Source: Glandiceps talaboti
Lineage: Eukaryota; Hemichordata; Enteropneusta; Spengelidae
Reading direction: 5' to 3'
NCBI RefSeq assembly: GCF_964340395.1
Contig: NC_135550.1
Location: 28,134,176 to 28,198,175 of the forward strand
DNA length: 64,000 nucleotides
Positions 53,601 to 64,000 of the stretch are shown here, one piece after another (position 1 is the first letter of the stretch; every line of letters starts with the position of its first letter). The notes beneath the pieces were generated by a model. That model was given only the letters and a program-made list of their open reading frames with translations. It ran no database searches and was not told the DNA's origin. Position numbers and translations under genes: made by a program.

Positions 53601-56159
53601 ATAGCAATTAACTCCCTCCTACACCCCACACTCATACTCATACTGAAAAATACTTAAGAAAATAAACTCGTATAAGATTTTACTTTAGAATTTTGTAAAT
53701 GCAACTGTGTTAGCGACAGACCTATAGATTTCATACAGTGTCATAGATCTAGCACTTTAATACAAATAATCAGGGTTTTTGTTACCAACTGTAAGACTAT
53801 TAGGCAGAAGGTCACTAATGTCATAATCATTATTTGATTTTGTTATCATACTTATGACACCCAGATGGAGTTGTAATATGGTGAATTAAGATAAAGTATA
53901 ATGACTAATATTTGCTCCTGTTTTTTTGCAACATAAGGATAAAGCTTAAGCTGTGAAAACAATTCTAATATATCATGTACTTTATATGAACACAAATTTT
54001 AATTATCAACACATAGTTGTAAACGTGCCATATCTTGGCTTTGCTGCTTTCATCATGATTATAAAACATGAACCTTAGTATTCCAATTATGTAAATCTAG
54101 TGAAAATTTAATAACACTACCACTGAAATATTATGCATCTTTACAAATTCCGTATTTGGACAGATATTCAGAATTAATTCACTTGGAACCTTAAAAGTTT
54201 CAGTCCTTACCGTCCAGGAGGTTAGGGTAAACAAAAAGAAAGCAAAAGTTAAAGTAAACATAGTAACACAAAATAAATCAGACATTTTGAAGTAAATTTG
54301 GCCTCTTTGATTTATCGGAAATATAAGATTATAATTTTTTTTACTTGCAGATTAAGCAAAGGTTTTTTCAAGAGTTAATCATATTCCTAAATCATACAGT
54401 ACAGTGAAAAATTAAATATGAAATGATGTCTAGCATGAAACACAATGTATGTGATCCGAATGGTCAAAATCGTTCACCATCAAATATATTTAATTAAAGG
54501 GGGAAAACACAGACAAGACTTAATTAGAAATTGTGTATGTTATCCCCATTTACTACTCTGTTTTAATAGTGCAATTACCAAGACATTAATTTCAGTCATT
54601 TGGGGACACAATATGTTAATGTCCACTGAGAACTTACTAATATATTAAATAACCTTCCATTCCTGAATCACCATTTTGAAAGGGTGAACTAAATAAAAGC
54701 AACAACAGACAGAAAACCATGTACTTAGGGGACCGTAATAACCTACATATATTATGTAAAAATATGGAGTTATGTTTGAATTTGCTTTTCCATGGAAAAA
54801 TTGAGCCACGTTTCAAGAGGTTTGTGTTAATACTTAACATGAAAAATAACCCTGCTACAATTATGATTGTAATTTTTATATCAAGATGATAAAATAGAAT
54901 CACAATATTATGTGTATTCTTTTGTTACATCTCTTTATTAACTACCAGACTGTCTGTATTAAATTCACTCCCTGGCAGTGTTTTTATGTCTGTGGTGAAA
55001 TGCAATAAGGTGACACAGATGAGTACCAATCAGACATCTCAGTAGCACATTAGAGGCAATCTGATTTCAATGACGTAAAAACATCAACACAGTATGCTAG
55101 GCTAGTATATCTATATACTCTTCTTATTACAAAACCTACCTCACAAATGATGTGTGTCGTGAGATGCATACTTATTTTCATCTACAGAGATAACATGTAA
55201 ATCCAACACCTTTGGATTTGCCTGCCCTCAATCTTTAAATCAGGTCAGTTACAATATGTAGTACAGTAAACACATATGGAGGATGTGTTAATTGTTCTGT
55301 TAACAACCCTGTGGCTACAACTCATAGAACAACTGCTTTACAATTAAACATACAACAAAACATACAAAAGAGTCCCCTTTTTCTGTGACATTGATGATAA
55401 GATATAGACTACCTTCTAGGTGTCCCTTTGCTTTCACAAACACAACAGCCATGCAGCGTTACATTATAATATTGTACATTTCCTAGATGCACAAATATCA
55501 CACTGAATAGTAATCCTCATGCTTTTTGTAATGCTCTGTAATTTTGTCAATCATCTGATTGGACCAAACCAGAAGCTTAGTTTTAGAATGAATATGATCT
55601 GATGTTGCAGTGTACTTCAAAGTACTCATGAAAATTACATGTGTCATTAAAATACCAAAATGTAGTGTTGATGTGTATTGATGACAAAACAAATGACATT
55701 TTCTTGACAAAAGTGACAATGCATGCAACAGAAAAGAATCACAAGTGACTACATTTGTATATATATCTCTTAGTAATCCAAAAGGCAACAAGTTTAATAC
55801 AGTCACATACATGATACACCCATTATTACTGTGGACAGTCCTCACAAAATACCATCATCACATTCTCACTTGTACCACTATACATACGTCAGTGATTTAT
55901 TCTATGGGCACATACAAAAATTCTTAAAATTACAATTAAGAATCAATGTTTGTTGAGTTATTGAATGTCACTTTCCTATTTCATGTAAATAAGCACAATA
56001 CTGTCCATTTTGCATGTATTTAACAACTATGTTATTTCACTATTTTTATCTAATTTGCATAAAAGTCAATGTGACATAACATATTTACACATATATTTAC
56101 ATGATTATATATTGACAAAATAATAAGTATTTCAGTGATAAAGCCAGCATTTAATTCAT
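53601..56159. other. No gene seen
   Basis: 2.6 kb of A+T-rich sequence. It includes the two longest non-repeat ORFs of this part (62 codons at 54097-54285, 115 codons at 55498-55845, both minus). Neither has domain similarity or supporting signals beyond those noted in findings. Confidence 0.55.
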
Positions 56160-56420
56160 TTTTCACATATTAAACCTACTTTGCAAATGACATTAGATGT
56201 CCTTATTTGAATATTGTCATATTTGAACCACTGGTTTGTAACACATTTTCTTAATCCCCAAAAATGGGGAGTATTACAGTGAGCTCTGTCCATTTGTTGT
56301 GCATGCATCCGTCCATAACAAGTTATTTCCCTGCCATGTAATGTCCAACCAATTTCATTCACACCTGGCACAAAGGTGACATCTTATATGGGAAATATGT
56401 ATATCACTTTGTTTTACAAC
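56160..56420 (-). repeat. Dispersed repeat with terminal hairpin, inverted (copy 3)
   Basis: Read on the minus strand: ATGTCACCTTTGTGCCAG, GAATGAAATTGGTTGGACA, ATAACTTGTTATGGACGGAT, AAATGGACAGAGCTCACT, then the stem TCCCC-ATTTT-TGGGGA, on the plus strand at 56255-56270. This parallels the end of copy 2 block by block. The 71-codon ORF over it is the repeat, not a gene. Confidence 0.7.
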
Positions 56421-59400
56421 ATATACAAATTTGACCAAAAGTTTTCAGTCATATTTGTAGTAAAAATCAGACTTACTGCATAATTCAAAAATTGTTACTA
56501 GTAATTACATATCGAGACGCTATTCAAGTGTCTACTCCATATTATCAAGTACAAGCTTTCTTTTAAGACAATGACGTTGAGGTTCAATTATCAAAATCAA
56601 TCCATTTATTCCATACCACATTCACAGACACTTTCGTAACTTTATTTGTTGCCATAATTTTTTTTAAATCATGCCACCATTCATATAGAAGTAAAGTATT
56701 AAAGTATTTGAAAGATGCTAAGAATTGCTTAACTGTACACAACAGACAATTTTCTGCACTTTCAGACAAAAAGGTGCAAATATTGCTGATCACACTATCA
56801 TCATAAATGGTCTAATTTCTCTTCCCGAGTGTCCATTTTAGTAAGGTGGAATGGCAATAAAAATTTCTACATTCACAGCTTATTTGCATAATTGTGATTA
56901 TAACTGATACTGGTGATCACATCAGAGTTTGATAACATTTTAGTTACTTTTCACTTGATTATGTCCATAGACCCTGGAGTGAGCATTTGCTGCCAGGTCT
57001 ATCGATCAAATGAGCAATCTTTTGATCAATTTATCGCAAACACTTTTCCAGTAATAAGACACAAAGTGTTATGTTAAGTATCATGTAAATTCCTTTTCTT
57101 GTGTTCCAGAAATAATGTACACAATAAACACATACACAGTCAGACACACATACACAAATTGTACATATTATATATAATACACAGTACAAATGGCCTGAGA
57201 TATTGGAAAAATATCAAGATAATCCATAATCCTGAGTAATCTCTTTAATAGACAATGTCAATACATTTCATTTTTTGAATGCTAAAAAAACATTCACAGA
57301 AGTGTATTTTTCCAGAAAACATTTCACACCACAAATTCTGAATTACAGTTAGTTTCCTCCTGAATAGATTTTTGTAATCTTACATAATGGGATCCACTAT
57401 GAATCTCTTAACATCAAAGGAGGCAAGCAGCCATTCAATAGATAAGTCACTGTGATTGAAGTGAACTCAGATGACTTATGTATAGAGGAGTTTTAAAGCA
57501 CATGTGTCTTCCTTCAAGTATCACCTGAGCTGCAATTTCAACAAATCTATACTTTGCCATTAGTCTAGGGTTACAGACTTACAGTCTCAGATAATGCGTT
57601 ACCATGCAGCAATTGGTGTAATTACCAAGGATAAAAGCAAAGATGAGCTTGTAAGTTATTCTCAGTCACTGCGACCAGAATTCCAACAAGTGCACTGTAT
57701 AAATATCATGTCAAATTGCAGGGAGAGTCAAAATTCATTTGAAAACTATCAAAGTCTGATGCACTGTCTGAAGAACACAACTGAATCATATAGTTGTATT
57801 ACTGAAATTCAAACAATATTAATATTTATTAATTCCTGTGTACAATATTCTTTCAATTAAAATATTGACATATTAAATGCATAAATCTTTTGTTGAATGT
57901 TAGTTTCCATGGATACATCTAGATCTGTACTATGGTGTTAGTTGACATGAATCTATTGGATTGTACTGACCATTGGTTTACAGCCTGGGGCCATCTTATC
58001 ATTTATCAGGAAGGATCGGACACTAACTTCAATACACATTGACACCATTCATTTAAAAGCCTCAAAAAATCCTAAGACCTTACAGTTGCCATAGTTACCA
58101 AATTATGTATAAAGTCTCTTATATTGTAAATAAGCAAGAGCCTTACAACACACTATAGTCACTTACAGTTCAATTCCCTAGCTTGTATACTGTTATCATT
58201 CATCAAACACATACATTTCATTAATCACCCTCCATTGCATACTTTACATTATAACTTAATGACAGAAACAATTCTTCATAATTTAACATAATTCATAATT
58301 CAGCATACCATCTAATAGATCTCTGTTAATACAGCTGTTGCTCAATAACCCACATCAAAGATGACTATTTATTTCAAAAATTTTGGAAGGTATATAATTC
58401 ACACATAATGAGGTATTTCGACAGAAGGAACTCTATCAATGTCGTATTGGTAATGTACACCTGATAATCAAAGAAACTAACCCAATGATAAATGAACTTG
58501 TCATTTTGTTCCTACATATGCAATTCATCTAGCATTCAAACCTGAGACAAGCTGGCAACCTCATAGCCATACTACCTACATGATTTAATGTATCTTAACT
58601 CTCGCTTATGTAAATTACACGACTGTACATTTCTTGTATCTTTATAAAGAGAAGACAGGGTTGCCACAGTAGAAACATATTTGCATTCACATCTGCTTCC
58701 AAGCCTACATAATAATTTGATCATTCCCAAAGGTAAATGTTCTAGGATCTACTAGCTGTCCTTACGACCTTGAAGTAAAATTTAACCCAGAATATGATTT
58801 AGTATGTTAATCCTCTTAGTGACATCTGCCTTTGCACTCTGTTCAGCAAGTATTATTATTTCACTGCTTATGTCTATGTTTATCATGCTAAATTCAGGTT
58901 ATTCAAATACTGCATTCTCATGTTTCATCGTCATCTCTGATAGTGAGCTGGGCGCACAACATATCTTAAATTATTTACATAGTCATTACACAGACAGTGA
59001 AAGGCTTGTGGATTTTAAATGTACTGGGCAGGATGTTTCTGAACATAAAAACAATCATTACATTATACATTTGATGATGTCAAAGAGCAACTTTGATATA
59101 GAATAATACGCGTGCACACACACACAATATTCACGTATGACCTTTCATATATTTATTCACTGAACTGTAGCTATGCAAGGTTATAGACCCAGCATGATGT
59201 GAATTTAACACTATAATTGTGTATTTTATATGTACTGGCTATTTGAACTATAGTTCTGAATACACAGCACTCAGTAGTTTACAGTTTTAATTTTACAAGA
59301 ACAAATAGGTCAATGGGCGGGTTAAAAGGGAAAGGACACTAATGTGTAATTTAATTGTTTGGCAGAGATAATGGTGTTCATCTTGATTGGGTAGGAATTA

Positions 59401-60417
59401 ATCTTGATTTGCATAACACTTACCTTCCACTTTGTAATAATTACTATTGATTTGCACACTGGGTAATGGCCTTTTCATTTCTAGAAACTGAATTTTCAAA
59501 AAAAATTGCTTTAACTCTTTAGAGACACCGACAAAATACTCATGACACAATAGATAGCAAGAGGAAAGCTTTTCCTCTTTCAAAGGACGTCAGACAGGTC
59601 AATGATTGATTCAGATGTATATTCTAAACTGCCTAATTAGCAAATTGAATGAATGACAGGTAACTGGAGTGTAGAATACATTGTCAGATTTCGATGTCTT
59701 TTATATTGAAGATGTTGTTGCTATTTTACAATTTAAACTTTGAAATTTTAGACATCAACAAATGACAGAAACTAGGAATACGACCTTAGTTTAAAACATG
59801 CTATCAAAAACTGATTTATTTTATGAACAATGGTATCAGAATTTGGGATTGAAATAGAGGGTTGAGACTGTAAAACCCAGAAGACTGAGGAAAATGTCCA
59901 ATTTCAGCCATTATTCCAACAAATTTATTGCATTGATGAACTAAAACACACGTTTTTCAGTTGAAATTACTTAGCACATGGATAGTACCATACAACTGGG
60001 CATCAAAACATCAGAGTAGCATGGGTGTGGGGGTGGAGTGTTGGACCATGGCCCATTTTTAACCACAAGAAAGGACCATCCAGTCCTCTTAAATTATCCA
60101 CTTAAAGTGTCTATTACACCTCTCAATTGAACATCACATTTCTGGATCTAATTTGCATATCAACTGTCATCTGTTTTCTCTGAACACCACTTCAAATATC
60201 AAATTTTGCACTAATAACTGAGCTTGATGTCAACACAGCAAATGTTTGAGTGTGCACATTTTAACACAAACATCAACACTTTTTAAACCAAATTTGCCTA
60301 CAACGAATTAGATACTCTTGCCTTTAATAAGTTCAAATGAATAAGTTCAAATCTAGATATCCCATAAATTGTCCCTACAAAATATCAAACACAATCAAGT
60401 TTTATTTATACTCCCAG

Positions 60418-60458
60418 CCTATAGTGCTCCAGAACTATTAGTTCAGTAACAGTGCAAT
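60418..60458 (+). repeat. Short hairpin tail (copy 4)
   Basis: CCTATAGTGCTCCAGAACTA followed by TTAGTTCAGTAACAGTGC. The inner stem GAACTA/TAGTTC is perfect. It is related to copies 1-3, with the outer stem decayed. Confidence 0.5.
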
Positions 60459-61044
60459 GTAGGTGATATGTATAGGTATTTAAGGTAGTTAAATAGTATA
60501 AGATCTACTCTCATTTTCTTACCTACACTTTCATCATAAAAAATTGAATATATGTACTGAAAATCTATGCAATAAAAATTTGGGGTCCCCGGATTAGATA
60601 AAAAATTAGGATATCTCAAAGTCGATGCACTTTTGGAAAATTCACATGATTTTTTGTTTAAAATGTGTTTTAGCAAACATAGCCAGTAGTTAATTATCCT
60701 ACATGACCTATTTTTTCATATGATGTCAAAAAGTGTTTCATTAATTCATTTTATGAAATTTCAATATCATACCTTATTTCCCTGAGCAGTTTATATGTGT
60801 CTTTTCTTTGTCTTCTGATATTAAAGTGCCAACTTTAACATCACAATACAGGGGCAAGAATACTGACTGATATGGCATGTTTTTTCATCATTTGATTTCA
60901 CTAAATTTTCATTTTTATTAAATTTTCATTTTTATTTCTGCTGAATGCAAAAATGGAGTAAAATTATTTGTCTAAGAAAATATGGATTGATGATTATAGA
61001 TAATCTGTCAAGTGTGGAAAAATATCATAATATATAACATCACG

Positions 61045-61092
61045 TACACCATAAACTTAATGCTTAGAAACCATAAACTTAATGCTTAAACT
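61045..61092. repeat. 20-bp duplication
   Basis: ACCATAAACTTAATGCTTA occurs twice, about 22 bp apart. A similar 17-bp duplication, AAATTTTCATTTTTATT, lies near 60904-60937. Confidence 0.85.
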
Positions 61093-61424
61093 TAAATTTA
61101 CCAAAGAGGATCAATGAAAAGGCAATAAAATACACAATAAATAGACATTTTTGGTGGCCTCTGTAGTCTTCAACTTATACTAAAGAACTAACCTAAAGGA
61201 CAATACAATGACTTAGTTCATGTCACATTAATTTCTTCCCTTCATTTAACAGTGCAAATTGTCAGGAGTTGTAACGATTGTGTTCTTTTCTGCAAACAAA
61301 AAGTACATATATCCTCAAATAATTATTACATGTGCTGAATCTTCAGCTTTGTTGAATATCAGGTTTGTTCATCATTTAATGATTCCCTTGACAGGACTGA
61401 GTACTTCCAGATAATATCATAAAT

Positions 61425-61433
61425 CCCCCCCCC

Positions 61434-61459
<26 letters not shown>
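61425..61459. repeat. C9 A26 homopolymer pair
   Basis: Nine C followed directly by twenty-six A on the plus strand. It could be the poly-A end of a decayed retroelement, but nothing recognisable lies to its left. Confidence 0.9.
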
Positions 61460-61464
<5 letters not shown>

Positions 61465-62337
61465 TGTTTTATTGATTCTGAAAATTAAATTAAATTACGT
61501 TTATGAGAAATTGTCCAAACTATCAAACTAAACAATACATTTCAATAAACTCTTTCAATACACTTAAATATAAAATAGTACATTTTGGACTAAATAACAT
61601 CACAAGTCTCCTCTGTACCTTCAGTTATATGTTATATAGTCAATATTGTGATCACACAGCAGATTTCAATTTTCAGACACTGGTTACATTATTGCATTAC
61701 GACATCCACTGAATACCTACAAATTATGTTTGTCTGATCTGTTCACGTGGCCGCAAGTCTTTCACATCAATAACAACATATTTCACCTCATGAGGGTGTA
61801 TCATTCAAAGTAAAACATATACTAGCAAATTACATGCTGACACTTGCAATAATTTTGGATATGACGTGCTGAGAGCTTTCAGAAATTTCAATTTCACTAA
61901 ACCCACAGTTATCATCAGTCCTTCTGATTCTGCCATCAATCATTTTCAATGAGGAATTCATGTCTTTTTCTTTCCCCTTACAAATGACTATCCTTAACAA
62001 CTAAGCTAGGTAGTCTACCAGTATAATAAAACCCCTAGGTTGATATAAATTGTATACAGCAATAGTCCAGGTTGACATGAGTTTTTATGAACATAATAAA
62101 GTAAGTTATAGTTATAATCATGCTCTTGATAACAATCATTGGCTCTTGAATCTCTCCACTGTTCACAAATTTTAATAATTTCACATCACATTTTTGTTCC
62201 TTAGTGATGTGATTTCATTAAAACAGCAGCATGTGGTTGAATTATGGACTAGCTGTGACCTGATCGTACAAATTTCATCATAAAATAATTAAGAGAAAAT
62301 CTGTACGATCTGGAATCACATTGTGTGTGATCATTAA

Positions 62338-62364
62338 AATTAATTAATTAATTAATTAATAAGT
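62338..62364. repeat. (TTAA)n microsatellite
   Basis: About six AATT units, self-complementary, followed by AAGTAATTAATAAG. Confidence 0.92.
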
Positions 62365-63669
62365 AATTAATAAGTTGATTTATTAATAAATGCTAATTTT
62401 CCCTCTGTTTGTCCATCAATACTATTACATATCTTCAACTTGCCACTGTATTTATGAATCGTGAAGTATAACTTGTTCAGTTATCAGCATCCCCAGATTA
62501 GCAATGGTTCATGCCACAGTGAAGCTATTAAATAAGTTCTGGTCAACATGCTGATCACACTCACAGCTTTGACATGTAAGAATCAGTTTCAAAAATAATA
62601 ATGGTACAAAGATAAGATGTTATCATGGTTATACACATATGACTTTATTTCCAGATATACACAACATTTATCATCCTTTTTGATGTTGCCGAGATTCATT
62701 TATTCTTTCACTTATTTGTGTATAATATTACATTTTGAAACCATTTTCATCCCTGATAGGTTCAAACATGTCATTGTTATTTGATTGAAGAAAAAACAAA
62801 CAAATAACACCTACAAACACTCCAATTTTAATTTCATGGTACGGTGGTGATGACAACCAAGTACTATTACATGTGCACAACCCCATGTACATACAGAATT
62901 CATAGCATTATATAGGAAGACACATGATTCATCATGAAGCTGACAAGTGGTCTAGCTATTTCAACCTCTGAAATATAGATGTTTCAACAATTGTCTACAC
63001 ATACTGTATTGTTGATACTTTGTGATGAACTCTGAGAAAAAAGTTGTATCATCATCATCATCATTTACATATTTGTTTTTCTATATATGCCTTGCCCTTC
63101 ACAGCACCATTTTCAGCAGCAGAGTGGGATAATTTTGGAATGTCAGATAGAGTCAGAATCTACATTAACATATCTGATCTATAGAAAACTGTTATTATGC
63201 CAAATGATATTTCATGCAAAAATGTATTTTAAAAAAGTCACATTCTGATTCAGAGAGTATAGCGTGTTGTCACTATCTGTTAGAAGTTTATCAGTAGATT
63301 TACCATATTGTGCTTTTATACTACAGGGTTTGATAGGCAATTTGTCATATATTCCATCCCCTGTCCTGTCCCAAGTCATTGCAGATGCACTATATCTAAA
63401 TATTAATCACTGATACACAGCCAAGTGTCTACTTGGACATACAGTGTGATTACATGCTAAATCCTAGCAATGCTGTTTCTTGACTTCCTCACACCACCTT
63501 GCTGTACATATACTTTATTCATAATATCTCCCACATTTGGAGCAAGACTCTCAAGACTGCATAATTCTATACATGTAGATGAGGTAATGGCTATTCAAGC
63601 ATCATGTTGGCAAGGCATAAACAGGAAAACATGAGACATTTCTTACTACTGTACCAGTGTTGCAGCCAG

Positions 63670-64000
63670 CCTTTTGAAAGAGTGGGACATAGTGTCCCAA
63701 GACTTTCATTTTTCTGGGTCATCATAAATTTTTTGGGGACATTATAAAAAAAAATGCCAATGGTGTTGTAGCAACTGTACAGGTTTTTAAAATATTTACC
63801 CACATGCTGATCCATGCTAGATATTTGCTGAATGATTATGCAGTTGCCTATCCAACCCTGTTGTTATCTATGCAATATATGTGATCATTTGGCTGTTGCT
63901 ATAGGCATGGTCATGTTGCTAAACATATTTACATACAATTTTAGTGTGGGTCATCTATGACCCGTCACTTCCAAAATTATGGGTCAGGTCCAAAAATGTG
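63670..64000. repeat. Probable repeat element with short perfect palindromes, cut by the window end
   Basis: Contains GGGACA-TAG-TGTCCC (63684-63698), TTTTTCTGGGTCATCAT, GTTGCTATAGGCATGGTCAT and the palindrome GGGTCAT-CT-ATGACCC (63948-63963). The TTGCTATGGGCATGG motif links it to the array at 48980-49205. A 16-base stretch CAATGGTGTTGTAGCA near 63757 also occurs at about 41750 with one change. Confidence 0.5.

Larger units (their letters stand above)
56421..63670. other. No gene seen
   Basis: 7.2 kb of A+T-rich sequence. Contents: a hairpin tail (60418-60458), small duplications near 60900 and 61050, a C9A26 tract (61425-61459), a TTAA/AATT microsatellite (62338-62364), and a 100-codon ORF at 58804-59106 that chance can explain. 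Confidence 0.55.

Noticed and set aside
55498-55845. 115-codon minus-strand ORF
   Set aside because: At this base composition a few ORFs above 100 codons are expected by chance in 64 kb; I recognise no domain, and there is no supporting promoter or splice context.
56584-56793. 69-codon minus-strand ORF that reads plausibly as a protein
   Set aside because: No start context, domain or splice signals beyond chance; length is ordinary for this composition.
58804-59106. 100-codon plus-strand ORF with a hydrophobic N-terminus resembling a signal peptide
   Set aside because: Length is within chance expectation, no recognisable family, no poly-A signal context; hydrophobic runs are common in T-rich frames.
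60765-60870. Minus-strand open segment ending AAG|gtatga that reads like a protein
   Set aside because: In the open frame it ends in TAA exactly at the donor, in a second frame it lacks a start and any known family. More likely dispersed repeat sequence.

Overview
This is an invertebrate nuclear genome segment: A+T-rich (roughly two thirds by eye), intron-rich, with no operons, long ORFs, tRNA or rRNA. Almost all of the open reading frames are chance or microsatellite frames. The one gene I can support is on the minus strand. It encodes an R7-family regulator of G-protein signalling (RGS6/RGS7-like). Twelve exons with GT-AG borders and compatible phases run from 26266 down to 49. They splice to 1278 nt, exactly 426 codons, covering DEP, DHEX, GGL and RGS domains in order. 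The product mixes residues typical of vertebrate RGS6 and RGS7, as expected for a single pre-duplication gene. The dispersed repeats suggest a marine invertebrate such as a hemichordate, echinoderm or lophotrochozoan. That assignment is inference.

Layout. 49-13407 holds eleven compact exons with introns of about 0.45-2.1 kb. These introns carry a fossil LINE reverse-transcriptase tail (1562-1846), a mono-C/mono-A tract, a graded pentanucleotide array (3554-3825) and a minisatellite whose unit shrinks stepwise to eleven exact 38-bp copies (12450-13124). 13408-26169 is a 12.8-kb intron inside the DEP domain. It carries a TA-flanked foldback MITE (17240-17395), long TCTG/TC, TA and GA microsatellites, a 95-bp duplication and a dispersed repeat containing tandem TCAAGGTCA half-sites. 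26170-26266 is the first exon I can identify. It probably starts at an internal methionine, because R7 proteins normally have 20-35 further N-terminal residues.

26267-64000 has no supportable gene. It is either a very long 5' intron or the 5' flank of the RGS gene. Its structure is repeat-derived: a CpG-rich foldback element (32340-32810), several short elements that end in a hairpin, diverged 160-bp tandem copies (51340-51900) and scattered microsatellites. I found no CRISPR array, defence system, biosynthetic cluster or viral gene. The most interesting material is repeat architecture and one substituted conserved residue in the RGS domain.
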